Below are positions 52,944 to 61,726 of a stretch of DNA of 64,000 bases, piece by piece. The stretch's first letter is position 1. Each line of letters begins with the position of its first letter. Location of the stretch: contig NZ_JAENJH010000005.1 in assembly GCF_016595675.1 (NCBI RefSeq), positions 248,001 through 312,000 on the forward strand, written 5' to 3'. Source of the DNA: Prauserella cavernicola (GTDB lineage: Bacteria; Actinomycetota; Actinomycetes; Mycobacteriales; Pseudonocardiaceae). Below the pieces are notes generated by a model. The model was not told the DNA's origin. It searched no databases and was given only the letters and a program-made list of their open reading frames with translations. The translations under genes and the position numbers were made by a program.

Positions 52944-53807
52944 ATGCCTGCGACGAACGGACGGCGCGGCAAACCGGTGCTGAGCAGGCGCCGCGAGGTC
53001 AGCCACATGAGCGCGCGCTCGCTGCTGATGACCCTGCTCGGAGAGTTCGTCCTCCCCCGCGACCGTCCGGTGTGGACCTCCGCGCTGGTGGACGCGCTGG
53101 GGATGTTCGACGTGGAGGAGAAGTCGGCGCGGCAGGCACTCGCCAGGACGGCGGCCGAGGGATGGCTGGAGTCGGAGCGGGTCGGCAGGCGCGTGCGCTG
53201 GTCGCTGACGCCGCCCGGTCGCAAGCTGCTCACCGAAGGAGCGCGGCGGATCTACGACTTCGGCAGCACCGAGCGCACCTGGGACGGCACGTGGCTGGTG
53301 GTACTGGTGTCGGTGCCTGAGACCAAACGGGACCTGCGGCACCAGTTGCGGACCAAGCTGACGTGGGCGGGCTTCGGCTCCCCCGACCCCGGTGTGTGGG
53401 TGACCCCGCACGTCTCGCGCGAGCAGGAGGCGCTGGGCATCCTCACCGACCTCGGGCTCGGCGACGGGCTGTCGTTCGCCGGTTCCTACGGCGCGATCGG
53501 TGACGAGTCCACGATGGTCGCGCGCGCGTGGGACCTGCGGGAACTGGAGACGCGGTACGAGGAGTTCGTCGACGCGTTCACGGCGCTGGAGCCCACGGAC
53601 GGCGACGCGGTCCTTGACGCGCAGACGCGCCTGGTGCACGAGTGGCGCCGGTTCCCGTTCCTGGACCCCCAGTTGCCGGCGGCGCTACTGCCCGAGGGCT
53701 GGAGCGGAGCCACGGCGGCCGAGCTCTTCCACCGCAGGCACGCCGAATGGCGCCCCACCGCCGAACACCGCTGGGCCGAACGAGTGGCAACCCAAGAAGC
53801 CGACTGA
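52944..53807 (+). CDS. PaaX-family transcriptional regulator
   Basis: 287 residues. The N-terminal winged helix is SARSLLMTLLGEFVLPRDRPVWTSALVDALGMFDVEEKSARQALARTAAEGWLE, then the PaaX central domain (TWDGTWLVVLVSVPETKRDLRHQLRTKLTWAGFG) and the C-terminal domain (VHEWRRFPFLDPQLPAALLPEGWSG). PaaX-type regulators sense aryl-CoA; the reverse-strand benzoyl-CoA genes next to it make benzoyl-CoA a plausible ligand. ATG 52944 is chosen; ATG 53007 is also possible. Confidence 0.9.
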   Translation: MPATNGRRGKPVLSRRREVSHMSARSLLMTLLGEFVLPRDRPVWTSALVDALGMFDVEEKSARQALARTAAEGWLESERVGRRVRWSLTPPGRKLLTEGARRIYDFGSTERTWDGTWLVVLVSVPETKRDLRHQLRTKLTWAGFGSPDPGVWVTPHVSREQEALGILTDLGLGDGLSFAGSYGAIGDESTMVARAWDLRELETRYEEFVDAFTALEPTDGDAVLDAQTRLVHEWRRFPFLDPQLPAALLPEGWSGATAAELFHRRHAEWRPTAEHRWAERVATQEAD

Positions 53808-53831
53808 CCCAACGCCGCACCCACCCCCATC

Positions 53832-53880
53832 GCGAGTCCCCCACTCCAGCACGCGAGTCCCCCGTTCCGGGCCGCGAGTT
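53832..53880 (+). repeat. 21-bp repeat array, forward orientation
   Basis: Three units at 53832, 53853 and 53874 (GCGAGTCCCCC, GCGAGTCCCCC, GCGAGTT), period exactly 21, starting 25 bp after the PaaX-family stop and in its sense direction. The rest of 53881-54030 holds no feature I can support. Confidence 0.8.
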
Positions 53881-54034
53881 CTTCAGTCCTGTCGCCGAGG
53901 TGCCCGCTCGGGCGTCGGGTTCTTCGCCGAGGCCGCCAAGCTTAGGCGCATCACTTCACGTTATTGCCAAGCGGCGAGGACCTCGCGAACGCGCAGCGCA
54001 GGACCAGTGGAACGACAACCGCACCGGAACGGGG

Positions 54035-54120
54035 AACTCGCATGCGGGAGCGGGGAACTCGCGTGCCCGAGTGCGGGACTCGCGAGCCAGAACGGGGGAC
54101 TCGCGGGCTGGAGTGCAGTG
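54035..54120 (-). repeat. 21-bp repeat array, reverse orientation
   Basis: Four units with AACTCGC/GACTCGC cores at 54035, 54056, 54077 and 54098 (period 21), about 70 bp from the stop of the reverse-strand amidohydrolase gene. Read on that strand they are GCGAGTCCC units, so the two arrays in this convergent spacer point at each other. Confidence 0.8.
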
Positions 54121-54174
54121 CTCGCACCGCCGCCGCACCGCACCGCCGCCGGAGCGCGGCGGGCTCCGGCGGGG

Positions 54175-55032
54175 CTAGATTGCCAGGGTTGGATACAGTT
54201 TTGCGGCGTTGCCCGCCAGGGCATCGCGCAGGACTCCCTCCGGGAGTCCGAGCGCCGCGAGCGCACGGACGTTGCGCGCCGCACCGGGCACGCCCGGCCA
54301 GTCCGTCCCGAACACGAACCGGGTGGCCAGGCGGGCCAGGTCGAAGCGCGCGTAGTACTCCGGCAGCTTCTTCGGCGGCAGGCCCGCCAGGTCGAGCCAC
54401 ACGTTGTCCCTCGCCAGCGCCAGGAACGCCGCCACGTCGTACCACCACCCGCGCCCGCCGTGCGCGAACACGAACTGCACCGCCGGGAAGTCCTCCACGA
54501 CGTCGGACAGCAGCTCCGGGTTGCCGAAGCTCGTCCGCGCGCCGGGGAAGCTGCTGGTACCGGAGTGCAGGATCACCGGGATCCCCCGCTCCTCGCACAC
54601 GCTGTAGGCCAGGTACAGCTCCTTGTCCGCGGGCGAGAACCCACCGTGCACGGGATGCAGCTTCAGCGCCACGGCCCCCAGATCCAGCTGACGCTCCACT
54701 TCGGACGCCAGCGGGTGGTGCAGGTGCGGGTTCACGTTGGCCACGAGCCGGAACCGCGTCGGGTTGTGCTCCACGAACGGCAGGTTGTCCTCGATGCGCT
54801 GAATGCCGGTGGCGCGCGGGCTGTACTCGCAGAACAGCAGCGCCCGGTCGACGCCCTCCCGTTCGAACAGCGCGTCGAGCCGCTCGGGCACCGGGTCGCC
54901 GTCGGCGTCGTAGACCTCGCGCCACGGGTGCGGTCCCGAGAACGTCTCGGCCCAGTCCAGCCACGCCGGTTTGAGCGTCGACAGGCGCGGGACGTGCACG
55001 TGCGCGTCGACCACCGGGTATCCGTCGATCAC
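54175..55032 (-). CDS. Amidohydrolase-family protein (amidohydrolase 2)
   Basis: 285 residues of the ACMSD-like metal-dependent hydrolase group: VVDAHVHVPRL at the N-terminus, LKLHPVHGGF, ILHSGTSSFPG, FVFAHGGRGWWYD and FVFGTDWPGVPG. Such enzymes hydrolyse or decarboxylate ring-derived acids. It overlaps the benzoate-CoA ligase gene by 4 bp, so it is part of the box unit, but its exact step is unknown. Confidence 0.85.
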   Translation of the reverse strand: MIDGYPVVDAHVHVPRLSTLKPAWLDWAETFSGPHPWREVYDADGDPVPERLDALFEREGVDRALLFCEYSPRATGIQRIEDNLPFVEHNPTRFRLVANVNPHLHHPLASEVERQLDLGAVALKLHPVHGGFSPADKELYLAYSVCEERGIPVILHSGTSSFPGARTSFGNPELLSDVVEDFPAVQFVFAHGGRGWWYDVAAFLALARDNVWLDLAGLPPKKLPEYYARFDLARLATRFVFGTDWPGVPGAARNVRALAALGLPEGVLRDALAGNAAKLYPTLAI

Positions 55033-56588
55033 GGGACAACCTCGACGGACGGCGCAGGCTCGGCCTGTATCACCAGGTCCCGCAGTACGTTGCGCCGGAC
55101 CTTGCCGGTCGCGGTCTTAGGCAGCTCGGCGAGCTCCACCACGGCGCGCGGCCGCTTGAACGAGGCTAGTCCGGCCCGGCACCACGCGATCAGCGCCTCG
55201 GCGTCCACCGGCCTGCCCGGCATCGGCACCACGCACGCGATGGGTTTGTCGAGCTGGTCGGAGTCGGGCACGGCCACCACCACGGCCTCGGCGACATCGG
55301 GGTGCTCCAGCAGCCGCTCCTCGACCTCGCCGGGCGTCACCCAGATCCCGCCCGCCTTGATCAGGTCGTTGAACCGGCCGAGGCACGAGTACGTGCCGTC
55401 CTCGTTGCGCACGTAGGTGTCGCCGGTGCGCATCCACTCACCGAGGAACACCCTGCGCGAGGTCTCCGCCCGGCACCAGTACCCGGTCGCCGCGCTGTCG
55501 CCGCGCACGTACAGCTCACCGGGTGTGCCAGGCTCGGTCACCAGCGCGCCGTGCTCGTCCCGGATCTCCACGTCGTAGCCGGGCACGGGCGTGCCGGACG
55601 ACGCGGGACGCACGGCGCCGGGCCGGTTGGACATGAAGATGTGCAGCAGTTCGGTGGAGCCGATGCCGTCGAGCACCTCGACTCCGAACTCGTCGCGCAT
55701 GCCGGTGAACATCCGCGGCGGCAGCGCCTCCCCGGCGGAAACCCCTTGGCGCACCGAGGAGAACGCGTCGCGCGGCACGTCGCTGGCCAGCAGCGGCCCC
55801 CAGAAGCTGGGCGTGCCGAACAGCAGACTGGCCTCGTCGGTGCGCGCCCGCTCGGCGATGACCTGCGGGGTCGGCCGCGCCGACTCCAGCAGCGCCGTCG
55901 CCCCGACCGCGAGCGGGAAGAACAGGGAGTTGCCGATGCCGTAGGCGAAGAACAGCTTCGCGACCGACAGGCACCGGTCGTCGCGCGTGATGCCGAGCAC
56001 CTGGCTGCCGTAGGTCTCCGCCACGAATCGGATGTCGCTGTGCCGGTGCATCGCCGCCTTGGGCGTGCCCGTGGTTCCGGAGGTGTAGAGCCACAGCGCG
56101 GGCGAGTCCGGCCAGGTCGCGTACGGCCGCGCACGCTGGCCCGCGTCGCGCAGCCGCGACCAGTCGCCGGTGAGCACCACGGTCTCCACGTCGGGCGCGT
56201 GCTCGACGGCGGCGGGCACCCGGTCACCGAAGTCCGACGAGCCCAGCACGATCCGCGCGCGGGAGTCGGCGATCAGCGTGCCCAGCTCGCCCGCGGTGAG
56301 CATCGTCGAGCACGGCACGGCGACGGCGCCCAGGTACAGGGCGCCGAGGATCGCGGTGGCCAGCTCCACCTCGTCGGGCATGCACATGAGCACGCGTTCC
56401 TCGGGCCGCACCCCCAGCGCGTGCAGGCCGCCCGCGACCCGGCGCACCTCCTCGTCGAGCTCGGCGTAGGTAAGGGTGCGGGTGTTGGACACTACGGCGG
56501 TGCGGGCACCGTCCCCCGCGGCGACATGCCTGCCGACCAGGTACTCGGCCGCGTTGAACGTGGTGGGAGGAGCGGTCAGCGCTGACAT
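55029..56588 (-). CDS. Benzoate-CoA ligase family protein
   Basis: 519 residues. ANL adenylate-forming enzyme with LWLYTSGTTGTPKAAMHRH, FFAYGIGNSLFFPLAVGA (typical of benzoate-CoA ligases), DGIGSTELLHIFMSNRPG, GRFNDLIKAGGIWVTPGEVEE and the catalytic Lys in LPKTATGKVRR. It should activate benzoate to benzoyl-CoA, the substrate of BoxB. boxB starts upstream with 10 bp between them. Confidence 0.9.
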   Translation of the reverse strand: MSALTAPPTTFNAAEYLVGRHVAAGDGARTAVVSNTRTLTYAELDEEVRRVAGGLHALGVRPEERVLMCMPDEVELATAILGALYLGAVAVPCSTMLTAGELGTLIADSRARIVLGSSDFGDRVPAAVEHAPDVETVVLTGDWSRLRDAGQRARPYATWPDSPALWLYTSGTTGTPKAAMHRHSDIRFVAETYGSQVLGITRDDRCLSVAKLFFAYGIGNSLFFPLAVGATALLESARPTPQVIAERARTDEASLLFGTPSFWGPLLASDVPRDAFSSVRQGVSAGEALPPRMFTGMRDEFGVEVLDGIGSTELLHIFMSNRPGAVRPASSGTPVPGYDVEIRDEHGALVTEPGTPGELYVRGDSAATGYWCRAETSRRVFLGEWMRTGDTYVRNEDGTYSCLGRFNDLIKAGGIWVTPGEVEERLLEHPDVAEAVVVAVPDSDQLDKPIACVVPMPGRPVDAEALIAWCRAGLASFKRPRAVVELAELPKTATGKVRRNVLRDLVIQAEPAPSVEVVP

Positions 56589-56598
56589 GGGCCCCGCC

Positions 56599-58020
56599 TT
56601 AGGTCAGGTAGACGTACTCGTAGTCGAAGGGCTTGCCGTTGATGCCGTTGCTCGGAGGTGCCACCCAGCTGGCGATCTTGCCGCGTTCGTAGACGGGTCG
56701 CATCAACGAACGCACGAAGGTCAGGTCTTCGCTGGTGGGCAACCACTTGCGTCGGCAGGCCTGCCACGTCTGCTCGTCGACGATAGTGCCGTCGGGGGTC
56801 ACGTGGTAGCCCGCGTTGATGCCCACCTGCCGGTTGAACCCGGGGTGCGGCAGGTAGAGCTGGTGATCGATCTCGTTCTCGGCGAGGATCTTGTTCCAGC
56901 GCTTGAGCCCGCTGCGGCAGTCGGCGATGTACTCGGTGCGCAGGTCCAGGTTCAGCAGCAGGATCGCCTGCAGTTCGTCCTGCGTCCACGTGCCGTCGTC
57001 GGCGGGTTTCTCCAGCAGCGCGGAGTCGTCGGTGAGCTTGTGGTCGTCCTTGCGGCGGTTCTCCAGCCAGCGTCCCTTGAGGCCGGAGGTGTAGTAGTTG
57101 GCGGCATTGGTGGAGGTCTCGCTGCCGAACAGGTCGAGCGAGACCGTGTAGTGGAAGTTGAGGTAGCGCTGGATGATGTCCAGCGGGATCCCGCCGTGCG
57201 GGGCGATGTCGAAGGTGTCGTGCTCGCGGATCAGCTCGGCGCTGCGGGCGACCACGCGGTCGATGCCGGTGGTGCCCACGAACATGTGGTGGGCCTCTTC
57301 CTTGAGCATGAACTCGCAGGTGCGCGAGAGCGGGTCGAACGCCGACTCCTTCAGCGTGCCGAGCTGGTACTTGCCGTCGCGGTCGGTGAAGTAGGTGAAC
57401 ATGAAGAACGCGAGCCAGTCGGCGGTCTCCTCGTTGAAGGCGCCGAGGATGCGCGGTGAGTCGGGGCTGCCGGAGTTGCGGTACAGCAGCGCTTCCGCCT
57501 CCTCGCGGCCTTCGCGGCCGAAGTAGGCGTGCAGCAGGTACACCATCGCCCACAGGTGCCTGCCCTCCTCCACGTTGACCTGGAAGAGGTTGCGCAGGTC
57601 GTACAGCGACGGCGCGGTGAGCCCGAGCAGGCGTTGCTGTTCGACGCTGGCGGGTTCGGTGTCGCCCTGGATGACGATGAGCCGTTGCAGGTCGGCGCGG
57701 TACTCGCCGGGCACCTGCTGCCACACGGGACGGCCGCGGTGCTCGCCGAAGCCGATGGTGCGGTCGGTGTCGCGCTCGGCGAGGAAGATGCCCCACCGGT
57801 ACTCCTCGGGCGCCACGTGGTCGAAGTGTGCCCAGCCCTCGCGGCCCACGCTGACGGCGGTGCGCAGGTACACGCCGTGGGTCTCGAGGGTCGGGCCCAT
57901 CTCGGACCACCAGTTCATGAACCGCGGCTGCCAGCCCTCCAGCGCTCGCTGCAGGCGCCGGTTCGACGACAGGTCGACGTTGTTGGGGATCTTGGCGTCG
58001 TAGTCGATCTCGTGCGGCAT
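56599..58020 (-). CDS. boxB: Benzoyl-CoA 2,3-epoxidase, BoxB
   Basis: 473 residues. Diiron oxygenase component that epoxidises benzoyl-CoA. Iron-ligand-type helices are visible: NVEEGRHLWAMVYLLHAYFG and LKEEAHHMFVGTTGI. IDYDAKIPNNVDLSSNRRLQRALEGWQPRF and WYxxGLKGRW-like stretches suit BoxB. It needs a reductase (BoxA), which is not encoded in this window. It lies 3 bp after boxC. Confidence 0.93.
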   Translation of the reverse strand: MPHEIDYDAKIPNNVDLSSNRRLQRALEGWQPRFMNWWSEMGPTLETHGVYLRTAVSVGREGWAHFDHVAPEEYRWGIFLAERDTDRTIGFGEHRGRPVWQQVPGEYRADLQRLIVIQGDTEPASVEQQRLLGLTAPSLYDLRNLFQVNVEEGRHLWAMVYLLHAYFGREGREEAEALLYRNSGSPDSPRILGAFNEETADWLAFFMFTYFTDRDGKYQLGTLKESAFDPLSRTCEFMLKEEAHHMFVGTTGIDRVVARSAELIREHDTFDIAPHGGIPLDIIQRYLNFHYTVSLDLFGSETSTNAANYYTSGLKGRWLENRRKDDHKLTDDSALLEKPADDGTWTQDELQAILLLNLDLRTEYIADCRSGLKRWNKILAENEIDHQLYLPHPGFNRQVGINAGYHVTPDGTIVDEQTWQACRRKWLPTSEDLTFVRSLMRPVYERGKIASWVAPPSNGINGKPFDYEYVYLT

Positions 58021-58023
58021 GCT

Positions 58024-59709
58024 CTACACCCGTTTTCGGTCGAAGACGGCTTTCTGCCCGGTGCCGTACCGCCGCAGCGCTCCTTGCTCGCCCGCGGCGT
58101 TGGGGCGGTTGAAGATCCAGTTCTGCCACGCGGAGAGGCGGCCGAACACCTTGGTCTCGACGGTTTCCGGGCCGACGAAGCGGTGGTTGGCCTCCATGCC
58201 GGTGAGCGCGTCCGGCGACAGTCCTCGCCTGGCCTCGACGACGAGGCGGATCTCGTCCTCCCAGTCGATGTCGTCGGGAGCGTCGGTCACCAGTCCCAGT
58301 TCCAGCGCCTCCTCCGCGGACAGCGCGTGGTCGCGTTCGCGGGTGAGCCAGTCCAGATGCGCGTCGTGGCCGTGGAAGCGCGACTGCAGTCGGGTGAGTC
58401 CGTTGCCCATGGGAAACGGGCCGAAGTTGGCCGCGGTCACCGTGATCGCGGCGCGCTCGTCACTGTCCTCGTCCTCGATGGGCGGACCGTCCAGCATGTA
58501 CTGCCGGTCGCACGCCAGCGCGAGCTCCAGCAGCAGCCCGGCGAAGCAGCTGCCCGGTTCGATCAGCGCGAGCAGGCTGCGGCTGGTCACGTCGAGCCGC
58601 TTCAGCGTGCGCTTGTAGTAGTGCAGGATCTCGGTGCACAGCCAGTCCTCGCCCGCGCCGCCGAGCACCACGGCCTCGTGCTCGGCCACGAGCGCGGCGT
58701 CGCCCTCGGTGCGCAGCACCCACGTGCCCAGTTCGGGTTCGTTGGTGCGCAGCCGCAGGATCGCGTCGTCGAGCTCGCGCGTGAGCGCCAGCAACCAGAA
58801 CGCGGCGCCCTGTTCGTGCGGATCGCCGGGCTGCTCGCGCGGCCCGCGCACGGTCAGTTCCACGGTGCCCGCCTCGCGGTCGAGGTGCGCCGACACGTGG
58901 TCGTAGGCGAGGCCGTCGGCGGATTCCTCCCGCCGCAACGGGGTCAGCTCGATGCCCGTGGCCTCCCGAGGCCGGGTGCTGCGTTCGGCGAGCTCCGTCG
59001 CGCGCCTGGTCACGGTAGCGGCGAACTCGCGGCGCGGGGCCAGTTCGTCCACCAGGCCCCAGTCCACCGCGGTGCGGCCCTTGACGCCGTCCGGGCGGGT
59101 GGCGAAGACGTCCGCGCGGTCCTTGCGCACGTGGCGTTTGTCGACCACGCGCGTGAGCCCTCCGGTGGCGGGCAGCACGCCGAGCAGCGGTACCTCGGGC
59201 AGCGCCACGGTGGAGGAGTTGTCGTCCACCAGCACGATGTGCTCGCACGCGAGCGCCAGCTCGTACCCGCCGCCCGCGCACGCTCCGTTGACGGCGGCCA
59301 GGTAGGTCTGGCCGGAGTACGCCGTGGCGTCCTCCATCGCGTTGCGGGTCTCGTTGGTGAACTTGCAGAAGTTCACCTTCCACGGGTGCGACGACGCGGC
59401 GAGCATCCGGATGTTGGCCCCCGCGCAGAACACGGTGTCCTTGCCGCTGGTCACCACCACGGTGCGCACGCCGGGGTGCTCGAACCGCAGTCGCTGCACG
59501 GCGTCGGACAGCTCGATGTCCACGCCGAGGTCGTAGGAGTTGAGCTTGAGCTCGTAGCCGGGAACCAGTCCGCCCTGCTCGTCGACGTCCAGTTCGAGCC
59601 AGGCCACAGGACCGTCCACCCGGATTCTCCAGTGCCGGTAGGAGTCCGGGTGCCGGTCGAACGACACGGTGGGCCGTTCGGTTGTGTCCACGACGTCGAT
59701 GGCGGTCAC
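58024..59709 (-). CDS. boxC: 2,3-epoxybenzoyl-CoA dihydrolase, BoxC
   Basis: 561 residues, crotonase superfamily. It cleaves the epoxide ring, giving a semialdehyde-CoA and formate. Family features: LELDVDEQGGLVPGYELKLNSYDLGVDIELSDAVQRLRFEHPGVRTVVVTSG, VFCAGANIRML and GACAGGGYELALACEHIVLVDD. It is the first gene of boxC-boxB-ligase-amidohydrolase. GTG 59709 is the likely start; a symmetric promoter-region site lies upstream. Confidence 0.93.
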   Translation of the reverse strand: MTAIDVVDTTERPTVSFDRHPDSYRHWRIRVDGPVAWLELDVDEQGGLVPGYELKLNSYDLGVDIELSDAVQRLRFEHPGVRTVVVTSGKDTVFCAGANIRMLAASSHPWKVNFCKFTNETRNAMEDATAYSGQTYLAAVNGACAGGGYELALACEHIVLVDDNSSTVALPEVPLLGVLPATGGLTRVVDKRHVRKDRADVFATRPDGVKGRTAVDWGLVDELAPRREFAATVTRRATELAERSTRPREATGIELTPLRREESADGLAYDHVSAHLDREAGTVELTVRGPREQPGDPHEQGAAFWLLALTRELDDAILRLRTNEPELGTWVLRTEGDAALVAEHEAVVLGGAGEDWLCTEILHYYKRTLKRLDVTSRSLLALIEPGSCFAGLLLELALACDRQYMLDGPPIEDEDSDERAAITVTAANFGPFPMGNGLTRLQSRFHGHDAHLDWLTRERDHALSAEEALELGLVTDAPDDIDWEDEIRLVVEARRGLSPDALTGMEANHRFVGPETVETKVFGRLSAWQNWIFNRPNAAGEQGALRRYGTGQKAVFDRKRV

Positions 59710-59718
59710 CCGACAATT

Positions 59719-59759
59719 TTCTACGCGTGACCGCGCTCACGTCAAGGTTCTGTAGAACC
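59719..59759. promoter_or_regulatory. Candidate PaaX-type operator upstream of boxC
   Basis: TTCTAC (59719-59724) and GTAGAA (59752-59757) form inverted half-sites separated by 27 bp, the same wide spacing as PaaX operators in E. coli. The right side also contains the tight palindrome GGTTCT-GT-AGAACC (59746-59759). It lies just upstream of boxC and just past the 3' end of the convergently placed NADH dehydrogenase gene. Confidence 0.4.
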
Positions 59760-59767
59760 AACTCGCG

Positions 59768-61066
59768 TCAGGTGCGCCCGCCCGCCGCCTGCCGGAACGC
59801 GTCGCGCGGCTGTTCCCGCGAGTCCAGGTTCACCACGTCGTGCCCGAACGGCATCCCGACGAGCCAGTCGCCGAGCACGCGGACCGTGCGGTTGAACGTG
59901 GGGATCTGAGTCGCGTAGTAGGCGCGGCGCGCGGCCCACGCCGCGGCGCCGGCCACCCTGCGGCCCAGCACCTCGCCGACAGCCTTGTTCTTGCCGAGCG
60001 TCACGAACTCGCCGCGGCTGCGGTAGCGAAACGGTACGGGCGTGCCGCCGCGGACCCGCTCGGCGAGGTTGTCGCCGAGCTGGCGACCCTGCCGCACGGC
60101 GTACTGCGCGGTGGGCGGGCAGACGCCGCCGTTCACGAGATCGGGCACGGCGGCGCAGTCTCCCGCTGCCCAGAGTCCGTCCCGGCCCTGCACCCGCATC
60201 GTCTCGTCGACCACGATGCGGCCGCGATCGTCGACGGGCAGGTCCAGGTCCTTCACCAGCGGTGTCGGCTTGGTGCCCGCGACCCACACGAGCGTGCTCG
60301 CCCGGAACTCCTGGCCGTCGCTGAGCGTGAGAACCCCGTCCTCGGCGGACTCGAGCTGGGTGTTCACCCTGACGTCGATACCCCGGCCGCGCAGCTCGCA
60401 CACGGCGTCCTCGGCCAGCTCGTCGCTGACGGTGTTCAGAATGCGGGGCAGGGCCTCCACGAGGATCCAGCGCAGCTCCGACGCCTCGAGCTCCGGATAG
60501 CCCGCCAGCACGTCGGTGGCCATGTCCTGCAGCTCGGCCAGCGCCTCGACGCCGGTGTAGCCGCCGCCGACGAACACGAACGTCAGCGCACACCGGCGCA
60601 GCTCCGGATCGGTGGTGGCGGAGGCGATCTCCAGCTGGCGCAGCACGTGGTCACGCAGGTGCACCGCCTCGGCCAGCGAGTTGAAGCCGATCCCGCATTC
60701 GGCGAGGCCGGGAATGGGCAGCAGTTTGGCCAGCGCGCCCGTTCCCAGCACCAGCTCGTCGTAGTCGAGCGTCAGTTCGGGACCCGCTTCCGGAGCGACC
60801 GTCGCGACCTTGCCCTCGGTGTCCAGGGAGGTCAGGCTGCCCGCCACGAACCGGGACCTGCGCAGCACCGCGCGCAGCGGCACCACCGCGTGCCTCGGTT
60901 CGAGGGTCCCCGACGCGACCTCGGGCAGCAGCGGCCGGTAGACCATGAAGTTCTCCGGGTTCACCACCGTCACCTGGGCCTCGCCGGTGCGCAGCTTCTG
61001 CTGGAGGCGAAGCGCGGCGTACAACCCGACGTAGCCGCCTCCGATGATCACGATCCGTGTGGTCAC
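59768..61066 (-). CDS. Type II NADH dehydrogenase-like flavoprotein
   Basis: 432 residues. FAD motif RIVIIGGGYVGLYAALRLQQKL, NAD motif FVFVGGGYTGVEALAELQDMA, LVWVAGTKPTPLV and GLWAAGDCAAVPD. NDH-2 enzymes oxidise NADH and reduce quinone at the inner membrane face without proton pumping; this group may use another electron donor. The C-terminus is amphipathic (YYATQIPTFNRTVRVLGDWLVG), suiting membrane attachment. It is transcribed alone. Confidence 0.9.
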   Translation of the reverse strand: MTTRIVIIGGGYVGLYAALRLQQKLRTGEAQVTVVNPENFMVYRPLLPEVASGTLEPRHAVVPLRAVLRRSRFVAGSLTSLDTEGKVATVAPEAGPELTLDYDELVLGTGALAKLLPIPGLAECGIGFNSLAEAVHLRDHVLRQLEIASATTDPELRRCALTFVFVGGGYTGVEALAELQDMATDVLAGYPELEASELRWILVEALPRILNTVSDELAEDAVCELRGRGIDVRVNTQLESAEDGVLTLSDGQEFRASTLVWVAGTKPTPLVKDLDLPVDDRGRIVVDETMRVQGRDGLWAAGDCAAVPDLVNGGVCPPTAQYAVRQGRQLGDNLAERVRGGTPVPFRYRSRGEFVTLGKNKAVGEVLGRRVAGAAAWAARRAYYATQIPTFNRTVRVLGDWLVGMPFGHDVVNLDSREQPRDAFRQAAGGRT

Positions 61067-61133
61067 GCCAGAAACCTCCTACCCGCCGTCACGGGATTCG
61101 GGTACCCACGCATAGGGACCCAAACCCGACATG

Positions 61134-61376
61134 TCAGGGCAGCGACCGGGGCGCGGGCGCGGCGTGGATGGTGTCGGCGGCGTCGATGGCGTCGAGCTCG
61201 TCGGCGCGCTCGATCAGGTCGACGGTGAGGTCCTGGAGGTGATGTCCCAGCAGGCGCAGGCCATCCGCGGGCAGCCTGCCGCCGTCCTGGCGGTGCAGCA
61301 GCTCCACGACGGCCTCGCCGAGATGAGTGTTCACAGTGGAGAGGCGAGCGAGCAGCTCGCGGTCACGGCGGATCAT
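61134..61376 (-). CDS. Small helical hypothetical protein
   Basis: 80 residues from ATG 61376, predicted mostly helical ([55 protein letters not shown]), soluble, no cysteine. I do not recognise a family. It lies 67 bp upstream of the NADH dehydrogenase gene on the same strand and could share its transcript. The frame upstream to 61436 is less gene-like. Confidence 0.6.
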   Translation of the reverse strand: MIRRDRELLARLSTVNTHLGEAVVELLHRQDGGRLPADGLRLLGHHLQDLTVDLIERADELDAIDAADTIHAAPAPRSLP

Positions 61377-61454
61377 TGGCGGTACCCCCTCGCTCGTCTT
61401 GGGTAGCACGCTACACGAAGTTCCGGCGAGGGGCACCGTCAGGGCGAGTGCGCT

Positions 61455-61604
61455 CTACTCGCGACCGAGGACGATGGTGGGCTCCAGTTCGTCCTCGTCC
61501 AGGAACTCACGGGGCGACGGCACGAGCACGCCGCGCACGTCGGCACGTGCGAACTCCGGCACCTCGACACGCTCGATCCGTTGCTCCGACTCGATACTCC
61601 GCAT
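61455..61604 (-). CDS. Very small acidic protein, function unknown
   Basis: 49 residues starting MRSIESEQRIERVEVPE and ending TIVLGRE. Charged, with no hydrophobic segment or Cys. ATG 61604 has a strong ribosome-binding site (AAAGGAG, about 6 nt away), the main reason for calling it a gene; the overlapping GTG 61607 is an alternative. It lies between the AtuA pair and the 80-residue protein on the same strand. A hairpin separates it from the AtuA unit, so it probably has its own promoter. Confidence 0.55.
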   Translation of the reverse strand: MRSIESEQRIERVEVPEFARADVRGVLVPSPREFLDEDELEPTIVLGRE

Positions 61605-61705
61605 CACCAGCTCCTTTCCCGGGCAATCCGATGATCTTGAAGTACCGGACGAAAGAACGGGAAACCCCGGAGCCGATCCCAACCGGAAAGGCTGAACTTC
61701 GCCTC

Positions 61706-61726
61706 GCCCGTCAGGGATCGACGGGC
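61706..61726 (-). terminator. Hairpin at the end of the AtuA unit
   Basis: GCCCGTC / GACGGGC, 7-bp perfect stem with a 7-nt loop, overlapping the stop codon of the gene ending at 61711. Confidence 0.5.

Noticed and set aside
61455-61604. RiPP precursor interpretation of the 49-residue protein
   Set aside because: No maturase, recognition protein or peptidase is near, and there is no leader/core pattern.
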